DNA from: Promicromonospora sukumoe 327MFSha3.1
GTDB taxonomy: Bacteria > Actinomycetota > Actinomycetes > Actinomycetales > Cellulomonadaceae
Reading direction: 5' to 3'
DNA: 64,000 bases
Assembly: GCF_000385135.1 (NCBI RefSeq)
Contig: NZ_ARQM01000013.1
Coordinates: 1 to 64,000, forward strand
Shown: in pieces, positions 32,350-40,448 of the stretch
Position numbering within the stretch: position 1 is the first letter of the stretch
Layout of the letters: each line of letters starts with the position of its first letter
Made by a program: the position numbers and the translations under genes
Notes under the pieces: model-generated
Seen by the model: only the letters and a program-made list of their open reading frames with translations
Database searches by the model: none
What the model was told of the DNA's origin: nothing

Positions 32350-33249
32350 ATGCTCAACCCCTGGCGCCTGCGCCTCCTGCACCAGCTGCACCTGCTCGGC
32401 ACGGTGCGCGCCGTCGCCGACGCGACCCACCTGAGCCCCTCCAGCGTCTCGCAGCAGCTCTCCACGCTGGAGACGGAGGTGAAGGCGCAGCTCTTCGAGC
32501 GGGTCGGACGGCGCATCCGGCTCACGCCCGCCGGGGTCGCCCTCGCGGGTCACGCCGCCCAGATCCTGGACCGCATCGCGGCCGCCGAGGCCGACATCGC
32601 GGACCTGCACTCGGAGCCCACCGGGGTGGTGCGGCTGTCGGCGTTCACGAGCGCGTTCCACGGGATCGTGGTCCCGGCCGTCGCGGCCCTCACCGAGCAG
32701 CACCCGCGGATCCAGGTGCAGCTCACGGAGGCGGAACCGCAGGTCAGCCGGGGTGCGCTCCAGCGCGGCGAGGTGGACGTGGCCATCTGCGCGGACTTCC
32801 CCGACGCCCCGGTGCCGCCCGACGCCGACCTGGCGCGCCTCCCCCTGACGGGTGACCGGGTGGTGCTCGTGACGGCGCGGGACACGGCGGTCGGCGAGCG
32901 CTCGGGCCGGGTGGACCTGACCAGCCTCGCGGGCGAGCCCTGGGCGTTCGAGCACCCCGGCGCGCACCTGGCCGACCTGGCCGAACGCCTCTGCCGGCGG
33001 GCCGGGTTCACGCCCAGGGCGGTGGCCCGGTTCGAGAGCCACGGCACGCTGCTGAGCCACGTCGAGGCCGGCCTGTCGATCACGCTGCTGCCGCTGCTCG
33101 CGGTGCACGACCGCTACGCCGTGCGCACCCTGGACCTCGTGGACCCGCCCCGGCGCGACATCCACCTCGTGGCGCGCCGCACCACGATGGACCGGGCGGC
33201 GGTACGCATCGTGGTGGAGGCGCTGCGAGGTCAGGCGCGTTCGGCCTGA
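32350..33249 (+). CDS. LysR-family regulator divergent from ald
   Basis: 299-residue LysR-type regulator. Helix-turn-helix: LLHQLHLLGTVRAVADATHLSPSSVSQQL (split near residue 18). The effector domain starts at VRLSAFTSAFHGIVVPAV. ATG 32350 is chosen because AAGGA ends seven bases before it; the GTG at 32344 is one base from that box. The 86-base gap to ald contains GTTCGGCGAAC and an AT-rich TTCTGAATAGAA, either of which could be a LysR site. Target inferred from position. Confidence 0.9.
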   Translation: MLNPWRLRLLHQLHLLGTVRAVADATHLSPSSVSQQLSTLETEVKAQLFERVGRRIRLTPAGVALAGHAAQILDRIAAAEADIADLHSEPTGVVRLSAFTSAFHGIVVPAVAALTEQHPRIQVQLTEAEPQVSRGALQRGEVDVAICADFPDAPVPPDADLARLPLTGDRVVLVTARDTAVGERSGRVDLTSLAGEPWAFEHPGAHLADLAERLCRRAGFTPRAVARFESHGTLLSHVEAGLSITLLPLLAVHDRYAVRTLDLVDPPRRDIHLVARRTTMDRAAVRIVVEALRGQARSA

Positions 33250-33289
33250 TCAGCGGCCCGCTCGGGGCCGCTCAGAAGCAGGGGGAGCC

Positions 33290-33757
33290 TCAGAAGTCGT
33301 CGATGTCCGCCTGCGCCCCGCGCAGCGCGTCCGCGAGCTGACGCAGGTGGTCCAGGTCCTCGGCGTCCAGTGCGGGACCCACGTAGTGGGCGATGGAGCG
33401 GACGTGCCGGCGGCCGAGCTCCTTCTGCGTCGCCGTGCCCTCCGGCGTGAGGCTGACCAGCACGCCCCGGCCGTCGTCGGGCGACGGGTGGCGGCGCACC
33501 AGGCCGCGCTTCTCGAGCCGCTCCACCATGCGCGACAACGAGGACTGCGCCATCAGGATGTTCTCGTTGAGCTCCCGCAGCCGGAGCGTCTCGCCGGGGG
33601 CGAGCGCCAGCGTGAACAGCACGTCGTACTCGCGCATGCTCAGGTCGCCCCAGATGTCGTCCGCCAGCAGCCGGCGCATCACCGTCACCTGAGCGCGAAA
33701 CAACGACTCCCACGCCTCGGCGGCCTCCCGCGCCGAGGGCACCCGTCGCTCGGTCAT
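33290..33757 (-). CDS. MarR-family regulator
   Basis: 155-residue winged-helix MarR protein. The recognition region reads LRELNENILMAQSSLSRMVERLEKRGLVRR, followed by the wing PSPDDGRGVLVSLT. MarR proteins usually repress efflux or stress genes until a small phenolic ligand binds. ATG 33757 has AAGGTG upstream with seven-base spacing; GTG 33769 is the alternative. A near-perfect palindrome 36 bases upstream is probably its own operator. It follows the Z-prenyl synthase gene on the same strand. Confidence 0.9.
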   Translation of the reverse strand: MTERRVPSAREAAEAWESLFRAQVTVMRRLLADDIWGDLSMREYDVLFTLALAPGETLRLRELNENILMAQSSLSRMVERLEKRGLVRRHPSPDDGRGVLVSLTPEGTATQKELGRRHVRSIAHYVGPALDAEDLDHLRQLADALRGAQADIDDF

Positions 33758-33792
33758 CAGCGTGCCCACCTTGTCATCTTCGGCACGCTACC

Positions 33793-33810
33793 TGACTGAA
33801 CTTTCAGTCA
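33793..33810. promoter_or_regulatory. MarR-type operator
   Basis: TGACTGAACTTTCAGTCA: perfect eight-base arms TGACTGAA/TTCAGTCA around CT. Size and AT content are typical of MarR boxes, and it lies just upstream of the marR gene, pointing to autorepression. Confidence 0.7.
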
Positions 33811-33893
33811 CCTACCTGGGCGCGTGGTGGCGAATTTCACCATGCGAATTCATGGCTCGCCAGCGGTTCCGGGCCGTTCGTGAGGAGCGGGGC

Positions 33894-34655
33894 TCAGCGC
33901 CCGAGGCGGCGCTCCCGCAGAGAGAAGTCGCGCAGCGCGCGCAAGAAGTCGACACGCCGGAACGCGGGCCAGTAGGCCTCGCAGAAGTAGAACTCCGTGT
34001 GCTGGCTCTGCCACATCAGGAAGCCGCCGATGCGCTGCTCGCCGGAGGTCCGGATGACCAGCTCCGGGTCGGGCTGCCCCTTCGTGTACAGGTGCTCCGC
34101 GATGTGCTCGACGTCGATCGACTCCGCGAGGTCCGCGAGCGTGGCGCCGTCCTTGGCGCGCTCCGTGAGGTAGGAGCGCACGGCGTCGGCGATCTCGGTG
34201 CGGCCGCCGTACCCGATGGCCACGTTGACCTGCAGGCCCTTGACGCCGGCGGTGCGGTCGGCGGCGGCCCGCAGGGCGGCGGCCAGCCGCGCGGGGAGCA
34301 GGTCGAGCCGCCCGATGACGCGCAGGCGCCACCGGCCCGACTCGGCGAGGTCCGTCACGGCGTCCTCGATGATGTCCAGCAGGTTGCTCAGCTCGTCGGC
34401 CGACCGGCTCAGGTTGTCCGTGGAGAGCATCCACAGCGTGACGACCTCGATGCCGAGGGAGTCGGCCCAGCCCAGGAACTCGGTGATCTTGTCGGCGCCG
34501 CGGCGGTGCCCGGTGGCCGCCGTCTCGCCGAACGACTTCGCCCAGCGGCGGTTGCCGTCGAGCATGACGCCGATGTGCCGGGGCAGTGTGGCGCCGTGCA
34601 GGGCGAACGCGAGGCGTCGCTCGTAGAGGCGGTACAGCGGGCTGGGCAGGCGCAC
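33894..34655 (-). CDS. Short-chain cis-prenyl diphosphate synthase, Rv1086-like
   Basis: 253-residue cis-prenyltransferase of the UppS family. It keeps LPRHIGVMLDGNRRWA with catalytic Asp33, and RTSGEQRIGGFLMWQS near the end. The start PSPLYRLYERRL and the C-terminus FLRALRDFSLRERRLGR match M. tuberculosis Rv1086, which makes only omega,E,Z-farnesyl diphosphate, better than the decaprenyl enzyme Rv2361c. Its neighbour, the hemolysin III gene, is also next to Rv1086 in mycobacteria. The product chain length is inferred from this similarity. The GTG 34655 follows GAGGT. Confidence 0.88.
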   Translation of the reverse strand: MRLPSPLYRLYERRLAFALHGATLPRHIGVMLDGNRRWAKSFGETAATGHRRGADKITEFLGWADSLGIEVVTLWMLSTDNLSRSADELSNLLDIIEDAVTDLAESGRWRLRVIGRLDLLPARLAAALRAAADRTAGVKGLQVNVAIGYGGRTEIADAVRSYLTERAKDGATLADLAESIDVEHIAEHLYTKGQPDPELVIRTSGEQRIGGFLMWQSQHTEFYFCEAYWPAFRRVDFLRALRDFSLRERRLGR

Positions 34656-34868
34656 GGATACCTCAGGGATTCGGGGCCGTCGGCCCGCTGTGCGCGGTCC
34701 GGACGGCAGCTCTGACGCTGGGCTCTGCACCCGGCAGGACGTGGACAAAGGTACCCCTCGAACACGCACGTTCCCGCCGCCCAGCGGCGTTCCGGGGCTC
34801 CGGGCGGGCGACTCCCGCCAACCCGGCGCAGGATCTTCACAAGGCCCCTGTCAGGCAGCCCGAGCCCT

Positions 34869-34903
34869 AACCTACGCTAGAGTAAGTTACGCGACCGTAG
34901 GTT
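34869..34903. promoter_or_regulatory. Concentric palindrome in the hemolysin III promoter
   Basis: Outer arms AACCTACG and CGTAGGTT and inner GTAA-G-TTAC share one centre at 34886, forming a 35-base symmetric site. It covers a possible -10 box, TAGAGT (34878-34883). The layout suits a TetR-type dimer pair. The remainder of the 34656-34952 gap shows no gene. Confidence 0.6.
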
Positions 34904-34952
34904 GTGCCCCGGCACCCGGAGGGGCACCGGTCGCCGACGGTGAGGAGTGCAC

Positions 34953-35711
34953 GTGGTCGCAGGAGCAGACGGGCCCGACCGTCCGGCCAGCCGCCTGGAC
35001 GAGGTCACCCACAAGGTCTCGGAGACGCTGCAGGACATCTCCACCTCGGTGTCCTCGACCGTCGAGAAGGTCGAGAAGAAGGTCAAGCCCCGCCTGCGCG
35101 GCTGGATCCACGCCGGCACCTTCCCGCTCGCCCTCGCGGCCGGCATCGTGCTGATCGCCCTGGCCCCGACCGTGCCCGGCAAGGTCTCGGCGTCCGTGTT
35201 CGCCCTCAGCGCCTGCCTGCTCTTCGGCGTCTCCGCGGTCTACCACCGCGGCAACTGGTCCCCCCGGACCGAGGCGGTGCTGCGCCGCCTCGACCACACC
35301 AACATCTTCCTGATCATCGCCGGTACCTACACGCCGCTCGCGGTGATGCTGCTGCCCCGCGACCAGGGCACGATCCTGCTCGCGCTCGTGTGGAGCGGCG
35401 CGCTGCTCGGGCTGCTCGCCCGGATCTTCTGGCTGAACGCGCCCCGCTGGGTCTACGTGCCGGTCTACCTCGCCCTCGGCTGGGTCGCGGTCGCCTACAT
35501 GGGCCAGTTCTGGGCCACCGGTGGCCCCGCCGTCGTCTGGCTCATCGCAGCGGGCGGTGTCTTCTACACGGCCGGCGCCATCGTCTACGGCACCAAGAAG
35601 CCCGACCCCAACCCGGCCTGGTTCGGCTTCCACGAGATCTTCCACGTGTGCACCGTGCTCGGGTTCGCGTGCCACGTGGTCGCGATCTACCTGGCCAACC
35701 TCGCCGTCTGA
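34953..35711 (+). CDS. Hemolysin III / PAQR-family membrane protein
   Basis: 252-residue protein with seven predicted membrane spans after an approximately 45-residue soluble N-terminus that contains a heptad-like helix (VSSTVEKVEKKVK). PAQR metal-site motifs are present: SAVYHRG, RRLDHTNIFLIIAGTYTP and HEIFHVCTVLGFACHVV. Bacterial members are thought to be hydrolases or lipid-homeostasis proteins; true hemolytic activity is doubtful. The GTG 34953 has GAGGAG five bases upstream, while the in-frame GTG at 34947 overlaps that box. Orthologous in position to Rv1085c. Confidence 0.9.
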   Translation: MVAGADGPDRPASRLDEVTHKVSETLQDISTSVSSTVEKVEKKVKPRLRGWIHAGTFPLALAAGIVLIALAPTVPGKVSASVFALSACLLFGVSAVYHRGNWSPRTEAVLRRLDHTNIFLIIAGTYTPLAVMLLPRDQGTILLALVWSGALLGLLARIFWLNAPRWVYVPVYLALGWVAVAYMGQFWATGGPAVVWLIAAGGVFYTAGAIVYGTKKPDPNPAWFGFHEIFHVCTVLGFACHVVAIYLANLAV

Positions 35712-36805
35712 GGGCCCTCGAGCCCGTCGAGGAACAGCTCCTCGAAGAGCGCGCCGTCCGCCGTCGTGCCCACCCGCTGGGGCGTCCCGCCGGGAACGCT
35801 CACCGTGCGGCCCGACGACGGACCGTCCAGCACCACGTCGACCGGGCGCACCCGGTAGTCCACGCCCTGCCCGGTCACGAGCGACACGGCCGCCAGGGCG
35901 TCCCACCAGAACATGACCCCCTGCCCGATCAGCTCGGGCATGCCCGGCTGGGTCACGATGGCGTGCACCGTGCGGGCCTCGTAGCTCGTGCCCTGCGCCC
36001 CCAGGAGGTCCACGAAGGCCGGCGTGATCGGTGCGTGGTTGGTCGCGTCCAGCCCCACCACGCTCACGCGGGCCCGGGGCACGGTGGCGAGCACGTGGTC
36101 GGCCGCGACCGGGTCGATCCACATGTTCACCTCCTGGGTGTTGTCGAACCCGCCGGTCGTGGAGCCGAACAGGTTACCGCCCACGTCGAACGCCCCGCCC
36201 ATGACCACGACGCGGCCCAGCCGGTCGCGGAGCGTGCGGGGGCTCATCCGGTCTAGCGCGGCGGACACGTTGCTCAGCGGCCCCGTGGCCAGCACGGTCA
36301 CCGGGGTCCGTGAGGTCTTGACGGTCCGGGAGATCAGCTCGGCCGCCGACGTCGGACCGGGTACGTCCGGCGTGTCCGCGTCGCCGAGCGCGCCCGACAG
36401 CACCTGCTCGAACAGCACGCGCGCCTCGGGCGGCGGCTCGTTGACCCAGTCCGGGGAACCGTCCGCGACCGGCACGTCGGCCAGGCCGCAGCCGGCCAGG
36501 ATGGTGCGCGCGTGGGTGAGCGACCGGCCCGGCGTGCCGACGCCGTTGTTCACCACGGTGACGGCGCGCAGGTCGATCAGCCCCTGCTTGTCGGCCTGGC
36601 ACAGGTAGAGCAGGGTCGCGGCGTCGTCGAAGTCCAGGTCGGAGTCGTAGACGACGGGTACGGGCCGGTACCCCGCGGCGCCGTCCGCCCCGCCGGGCTG
36701 CCCGACGGCGGCGGCCGGCGTCACCGTGGCACCCGCCACGCCCAGGGCGAGCGCCGCCGACGCGAGTGCACGAACGCTCGACGAGAACCTGCGGCCGACC
36801 ACCAT
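35687..36805 (-). CDS. Secreted nucleoside hydrolase
   Basis: 372-residue inosine-uridine-type nucleoside hydrolase. The metal-binding N-terminal motif reads VVYDSDLDFDDAATL (about residues 52-64), and a TGPLSNVSAAL block and VVVMGGAF match the family core. A Sec signal peptide (RRFSSSVRALASAALALGVA, cleaved after TPAAA) makes it extracytoplasmic, which is unusual since most such enzymes are cytoplasmic. It may salvage purine or pyrimidine ribosides outside the cell. The ATG 36805 follows GGGAG. Its end overlaps the convergent hemolysin III gene by 25 bases. Confidence 0.88.
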   Translation of the reverse strand: MVVGRRFSSSVRALASAALALGVAGATVTPAAAVGQPGGADGAAGYRPVPVVYDSDLDFDDAATLLYLCQADKQGLIDLRAVTVVNNGVGTPGRSLTHARTILAGCGLADVPVADGSPDWVNEPPPEARVLFEQVLSGALGDADTPDVPGPTSAAELISRTVKTSRTPVTVLATGPLSNVSAALDRMSPRTLRDRLGRVVVMGGAFDVGGNLFGSTTGGFDNTQEVNMWIDPVAADHVLATVPRARVSVVGLDATNHAPITPAFVDLLGAQGTSYEARTVHAIVTQPGMPELIGQGVMFWWDALAAVSLVTGQGVDYRVRPVDVVLDGPSSGRTVSVPGGTPQRVGTTADGALFEELFLDGLEGPQTARLAR

Positions 36806-36890
36806 GACTCGCTCCCTCCGACGACGGATGGAGCCATGGTGCTCGCGCGGCCCGCGCCTGCCCACGTCATTCGGCGCTGCCCGAAGACGC

Positions 36891-37736
36891 TCAGGCGCCG
36901 GTGGGGACGACGGTGTAGCGCCGGTTGGCCAGCGACGGGTTGGTCTGCCGCACGGCCGCGAGGGGCGCGGGGTCCAGGTCCACCGTGCGGTAGGCCTGCT
37001 CCTCGCCCATCTCCAACCCGACGACGCCGTCCGGCCCCGCCAGCAGGGTGCGGCCGGTGACGCCCTTGCCCGTCATGCCGACGCCGATCACGACCGCCGT
37101 GTTCTCGATGGCGCGGGCCGTCAGCAGCGTGCGCCAGTGCTCGGCCTTGAGCGGCCCCGCGACCCAGGCGGCCGGGTACACCAGCACGTCCGCCCCGGCG
37201 TCGACCACGCGGCGGGCCGACTCGGGGAACCGCAGGTCGTAGCAGGTCAGCACACCGAAGGTGAGGCCGCCCAGGCGCAGGGTGACCGGCTCGGCGTCCG
37301 CCGGACCCGGCTCGAGCAGCTCCGACTCCTGGTAGCCGAACGCGTCGTACAGGTGCACCTTGCGGTACACCCCGGCGAGCTCGCCCGCGGCGTCGACCAC
37401 GACCAGCGCGTTCGCCGCGCGGACACCGTCGGAGCCCGGCAGCGTGACGCCCGCGACCACGGCGATGCCGTGCTTGCGCGCGCGCTCCCGCAGGAGCGTG
37501 ACGAACGGCCCGTCGAGGGGCTCGGCGTGCTCCGGGCCGACGCCCCGCGGGTCGTAGGCCGACGCGTACTCCGGGAGCACCAGCAGGCCCGACCCGGCCC
37601 GCGCCGCGACCTGGAACGCGTCGACGGCCGTCTCGCGGTTGGCCGCGTGGTCGTCGCTGACCGCCACCTGGGCGACGGTCACCCGCACGACACCGGGCGC
37701 GGCGCCAGGCGCGGCGGCGGCCGCGTGGTCAGGCAC
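36891..37736 (-). CDS. Carbon-nitrogen hydrolase (nitrilase superfamily)
   Basis: 281-residue amidase/nitrilase-fold enzyme with the complete catalytic triad: Glu56 in LVLPEYAS, Lys126 in VYRKVHLYD and Cys165 in VLTCYDLRFPE. Substrate unknown; the sequence pattern resembles omega-amidase or deaminated-glutathione amidase types. The start is uncertain: GTG 37736 lies within a few bases of the upstream stop, and GTG 37754 is also possible. It is the last gene of an apparent mca-membrane protein-hydrolase operon, so a link to thiol-adduct processing is conceivable but unproven. Confidence 0.86.
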   Translation of the reverse strand: MPDHAAAAAPGAAPGVVRVTVAQVAVSDDHAANRETAVDAFQVAARAGSGLLVLPEYASAYDPRGVGPEHAEPLDGPFVTLLRERARKHGIAVVAGVTLPGSDGVRAANALVVVDAAGELAGVYRKVHLYDAFGYQESELLEPGPADAEPVTLRLGGLTFGVLTCYDLRFPESARRVVDAGADVLVYPAAWVAGPLKAEHWRTLLTARAIENTAVVIGVGMTGKGVTGRTLLAGPDGVVGLEMGEEQAYRTVDLDPAPLAAVRQTNPSLANRRYTVVPTGA

Positions 37737-38127
37737 CCGGACCGCCGCCCTCACCCGTGGCCGGCCCGTCGGCGGGGCTCTCGGCGGACCCGGCGGTGTT
37801 GTTCGCGACGTCGGGCGACGCGCCCGGCCGGGTGCCCGGCTCGGTGCCGGCGAAGTCCGGCTCGCCGTCCGTGCGCCGGAAGCCGATGCCCTCGGGCTGC
37901 TCGATCGGCAGGCCCTGCTGGCGGGCGTTGTGCCCCGCCCGGCGCAGGTGCTTGCTCATGTTCAGGAACAGCACCACGCACGCGAGCGCGAGCGCGAACG
38001 TGATGACGAAGCCGATCAGGCCCGGCGAGACCTGCCAGGTCTCCAGGCCCGGGCGGAGCTGGCCCTCGGTCGGGTTGGGCGACGGCTCGGTCGCGGCGGC
38101 GAGCGCGCCGGCGATCAGGGGGCTCAT
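37729..38127 (-). CDS. Single-span membrane protein (Rv1083-like position)
   Basis: 132-residue protein with one membrane span (about residues 32-55, SPGLIGFVITFALALACVVLFL) followed by a basic juxtamembrane stretch (KHLRRAGHNARQQG) and a disordered Pro/Gly/Ala-rich tail. I recognise no enzyme domain. Its ATG overlaps the mca stop (ATGA), so it is co-translated with mca, as a small gene also follows mca in mycobacteria (Rv1083). Confidence 0.8.
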   Translation of the reverse strand: MSPLIAGALAAATEPSPNPTEGQLRPGLETWQVSPGLIGFVITFALALACVVLFLNMSKHLRRAGHNARQQGLPIEQPEGIGFRRTDGEPDFAGTEPGTRPGASPDVANNTAGSAESPADGPATGEGGGPGA

Positions 38128-39044
38128 GCGGCCACCTCCGAGCGGACGCCCTCGAACAGGTCTTCCTCGTACTCGCCGGCGGCGCGCTCGGGCAGGGGGA
38201 CGCGGGACTCGGCGAGCTCGTACTCGTCCCACGGCCACACGTCGACCTCGAGGTCGCGCGGCACCGCGAAGAAGAACCCCGTGGGGTCGATCTGCGAGGC
38301 GTGCGCGGTCAGGGCGGCGTCGCGGTTCGGGAACCAGTCCGCGACCGGGACCAGGGTGGTCACGGTGCGCTCGGGGATCTCCCGCGCGTCCCGCGACTCG
38401 ACCCACTCGCCGAAGGGCGACTCGAGCCCGGCGCCCTCGATGGCCTCGTGCACCGCGCGGATGCGCTTCATCGAGAACCCGTGGTTGTAGTACAGCTTGA
38501 GCGGCTCCCACGGCTCCCCGGCGTCCGGGTAGCGGTCGGGGTCGCCCGCCGCGGCGAAGGCCTCGAACGACACGTCGTGGCACTTGATGTGGTCCGGGTG
38601 CGGGTAGCCGCCGGACGGGTCGTACGTGGTGATGACGTGCGGCCGGAACTCGCGCACGGCCCGCACGAGCGGCTCCGCGGCCTCCTCGAGCGGGACCAGC
38701 GCGAAGCAGCCCTCGGGAAGCGGGGGCAGCGGGTCGCCCTCCGGCAGGCCGGAGTCCACGAAGCCCAGCCACTGCTGGCGCACGCCCAGCGCCTCGGCGG
38801 CGCGGGCCATCTCCAGCCGGCGCACGGCCCGGCGGCCCTCGATGGTCTCGAACTCGTGCCCCTCGGGCACCTCGAACGACGGGTTCAGGATGTCGCCCCG
38901 TTCGCCCCCGGTGCACGTCACGACGAGGACCTCCACCCCCTCTGCGGCATAGCGGGCCATGGTGGCGGCCCCCTTGCTCGACTCGTCGTCGGGGTGCGCG
39001 TGCACCGCCATCAGACGGAGCGGCTCGCGCTCGGGTACGGACAC
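38124..39044 (-). CDS. mca: Mycothiol S-conjugate amidase
   Basis: 306-residue zinc amidase that cleaves mycothiol adducts of toxins to a mercapturic acid and GlcN-inositol, the actinobacterial counterpart of glutathione detoxification. The deacetylase motif AHPDDESSKG (His17-Pro-Asp-Asp20) and GGYPHPDHIKCHD hold the zinc ligands and catalytic Asp. Length and internal motifs (CTGGERGDILNP) favour Mca over the paralogue MshB. The GTG 39044 has AGGAGG eight bases upstream. It is divergent from the DUF4307 gene. Confidence 0.95.
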   Translation of the reverse strand: MSVPEREPLRLMAVHAHPDDESSKGAATMARYAAEGVEVLVVTCTGGERGDILNPSFEVPEGHEFETIEGRRAVRRLEMARAAEALGVRQQWLGFVDSGLPEGDPLPPLPEGCFALVPLEEAAEPLVRAVREFRPHVITTYDPSGGYPHPDHIKCHDVSFEAFAAAGDPDRYPDAGEPWEPLKLYYNHGFSMKRIRAVHEAIEGAGLESPFGEWVESRDAREIPERTVTTLVPVADWFPNRDAALTAHASQIDPTGFFFAVPRDLEVDVWPWDEYELAESRVPLPERAAGEYEEDLFEGVRSEVAA

Positions 39045-39080
39045 TGGGTCCTCCTGTGGGGCAGGGACTGGGACTGAGTC

Positions 39081-39132
39081 TGAGAGTGCGAGCGTCTGGG
39101 AGACAATCACTCTCATGGACCATGATGGTCCA
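39081..39132. promoter_or_regulatory. Two palindromes in the mca/DUF4307 divergent promoter
   Basis: TGAGAGTG-N19-CACTCTCA (39081-39115) abuts TGGACCATGATGGTCCA (39116-39132), a 17-base palindrome. Both lie in the 138-base gap between the two starts. The second is compact enough to be a regulator site. Confidence 0.5.
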
Positions 39133-39182
39133 CGGACAATCTTGCTACGAACCACCGACATCCCCGATCCGAGCGAGCAGTG

Positions 39183-39686
39183 ATGACCGACCAAGACCCC
39201 GCCGTCCCGACCAGCGACGCGAACGCGCCGGACCTCGCCGCGCGCTACGGCCGCGGCGGAGCCGGGACACGGCACCGGGCCGGGCACCCCGGCCAGGACG
39301 ACCCGTGGGACGAGGGCGACGGCGTCCGGCCGCGGCCCAAGCTGTCGGTGGGCGCACGGATCGCGGTGGGCCTGGCACTGGCCGCCGGCGTCGCGATCGC
39401 GGCGTGGTTCACCATCGTCGACACCCAGCGCGAGCCCGTGACCTTCGTCGACGTCGGCTTCTCGGTCGAGAGCCCCGAGGAGGTGCGGGTGACGTTCGAC
39501 GTCAGCATGCCGCCCGGGACCGAGGCCGTGTGCACGGTCACCGCCCTGAGCCGGAACTTCGCCGAGGTCGGCGCGGTCGACGTCGAGGTGGGCCCGGAGT
39601 CGGGCCGCACCACCCGGGAGACCGTGACGATCGCCACGACGGAGCTCGCGACCACGGGCGTCGTCGACCACTGCGAGCAGCGCTGA
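39183..39686 (+). CDS. DUF4307 membrane protein
   Basis: 167-residue protein: a disordered acidic/Gly-rich cytoplasmic N-terminus, one membrane span at about residues 58-77, and an extracytoplasmic beta-rich domain (EPVTFVDVGFSVESPEEVRV onward) with two cysteines that could form a disulfide. It matches the DUF4307 family and sits between mca and greA, as Rv1081c does. Function unknown. ATG 39183 is preferred to the adjacent GTG 39180. Confidence 0.86.
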   Translation: MTDQDPAVPTSDANAPDLAARYGRGGAGTRHRAGHPGQDDPWDEGDGVRPRPKLSVGARIAVGLALAAGVAIAAWFTIVDTQREPVTFVDVGFSVESPEEVRVTFDVSMPPGTEAVCTVTALSRNFAEVGAVDVEVGPESGRTTRETVTIATTELATTGVVDHCEQR

Positions 39687-39732
39687 CGCTTCGTCCTCGG
39701 GAATACGTACACCGTCCGCTCACAGCGGAACC

Positions 39733-39773
39733 GGGGAAAGTCTTGGCACGTCTTTCCCCGTAATTGGTATTCT
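39733..39773 (+). promoter_or_regulatory. greA promoter with a GGGGAAAG inverted repeat
   Basis: GGGGAAAG (39733-39740) and CTTTCCCC (39752-39759) flank TCTTGGCACGT, which contains the likely -35 TTGGCA. TATTCT (39768-39773) is the likely -10, although the spacer of about 19 bases is long. A symmetric site centred on the -35 would compete with RNA polymerase. A leader of more than 100 bases then precedes greA. Confidence 0.5.
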
Positions 39774-39889
39774 CGTCGTTTCACACGCTGTGTTGACCGG
39801 CTGCCGCGTGCCCGAACCGCTCGTCGGCCGGGAACTTGCGCGCTGCCAAAACTGTGGCTCGAACGAGCAACGACGAAAGGAGAGCCCCC

Positions 39890-40372
39890 GTGGCCGACAC
39901 CTCTGTCACCTGGCTCACCCAGGAGGCGCACGACAAGCTCAAGGCCGAGCTGGAGCATCTCTCCGGCCCTTACCGGTCGGAGATCACCGAGCGTATCGCC
40001 GCTGCCCGTGACGAGGGCGATCTCAAGGAGAACGGCGGGTACCACGCCGCTCGTGAGGAGCAGGCGAAGAACGAGGCACGCATCCTCGAGCTCACCGAGA
40101 AGCTGCGCAACGTCCACGTCGGCACCCCGGCGGACGACGGCAAGGTCGAGCCCGGCATGGTCGTGACCGCCATCGTCGCCGGCGACGAGATGAGCTTCCT
40201 CTTCGGCTCGCGCGAGATGGCGGGGTCCACCGACCTCGACGTCTACTCGCCGACGTCGCCGCTCGGCGCCGCCATCGACGGCAAGTCGATCGGCGCGAAG
40301 ACGAGCTACCACGCGCCCAACGGGCGCGACATCCCCGTGGAGATCACGGGCGCGAAGCCCTTCCAGGGCTGA
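39890..40372 (+). CDS. greA: Transcription elongation factor GreA
   Basis: 160-residue Gre factor that stimulates transcript cleavage by backtracked RNA polymerase. The N-terminal coiled coil (about residues 10-80) bears the acidic tip ARDEGDLKENGGYHAAREEQ with Asp41 and Asp44; the C-terminal FKBP-like domain ends SYHAPNGRDIPVEITGAKPF. The GTG 39890 follows GAAAGGAGAG. Gene order next to DUF4307 and mca matches Rv1080c-Rv1082. Confidence 0.96.
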   Translation: MADTSVTWLTQEAHDKLKAELEHLSGPYRSEITERIAAARDEGDLKENGGYHAAREEQAKNEARILELTEKLRNVHVGTPADDGKVEPGMVVTAIVAGDEMSFLFGSREMAGSTDLDVYSPTSPLGAAIDGKSIGAKTSYHAPNGRDIPVEITGAKPFQG

Positions 40373-40384
40373 CGAACCACCCCC

Positions 40385-40442
40385 GACGGGCCTGTCGGAC
40401 GTACGGATCACCCCGGTGACCGGTACGGCCGGCAGGCCCGTC
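40385..40442. repeat. Dispersed palindrome, copy 4 (degenerate)
   Basis: Imperfect inverted repeat whose arms start GACGGGCCTGTCGGACGTAC and keep the TCACC-CC-GGTGA centre of the family. It lies between convergent greA and the sigma-factor gene and ends seven bases before the latter's stop. The outer part has been replaced by a GC-rich stem that still pairs. Confidence 0.75.
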
Positions 40443-40448
40443 GGCGTC

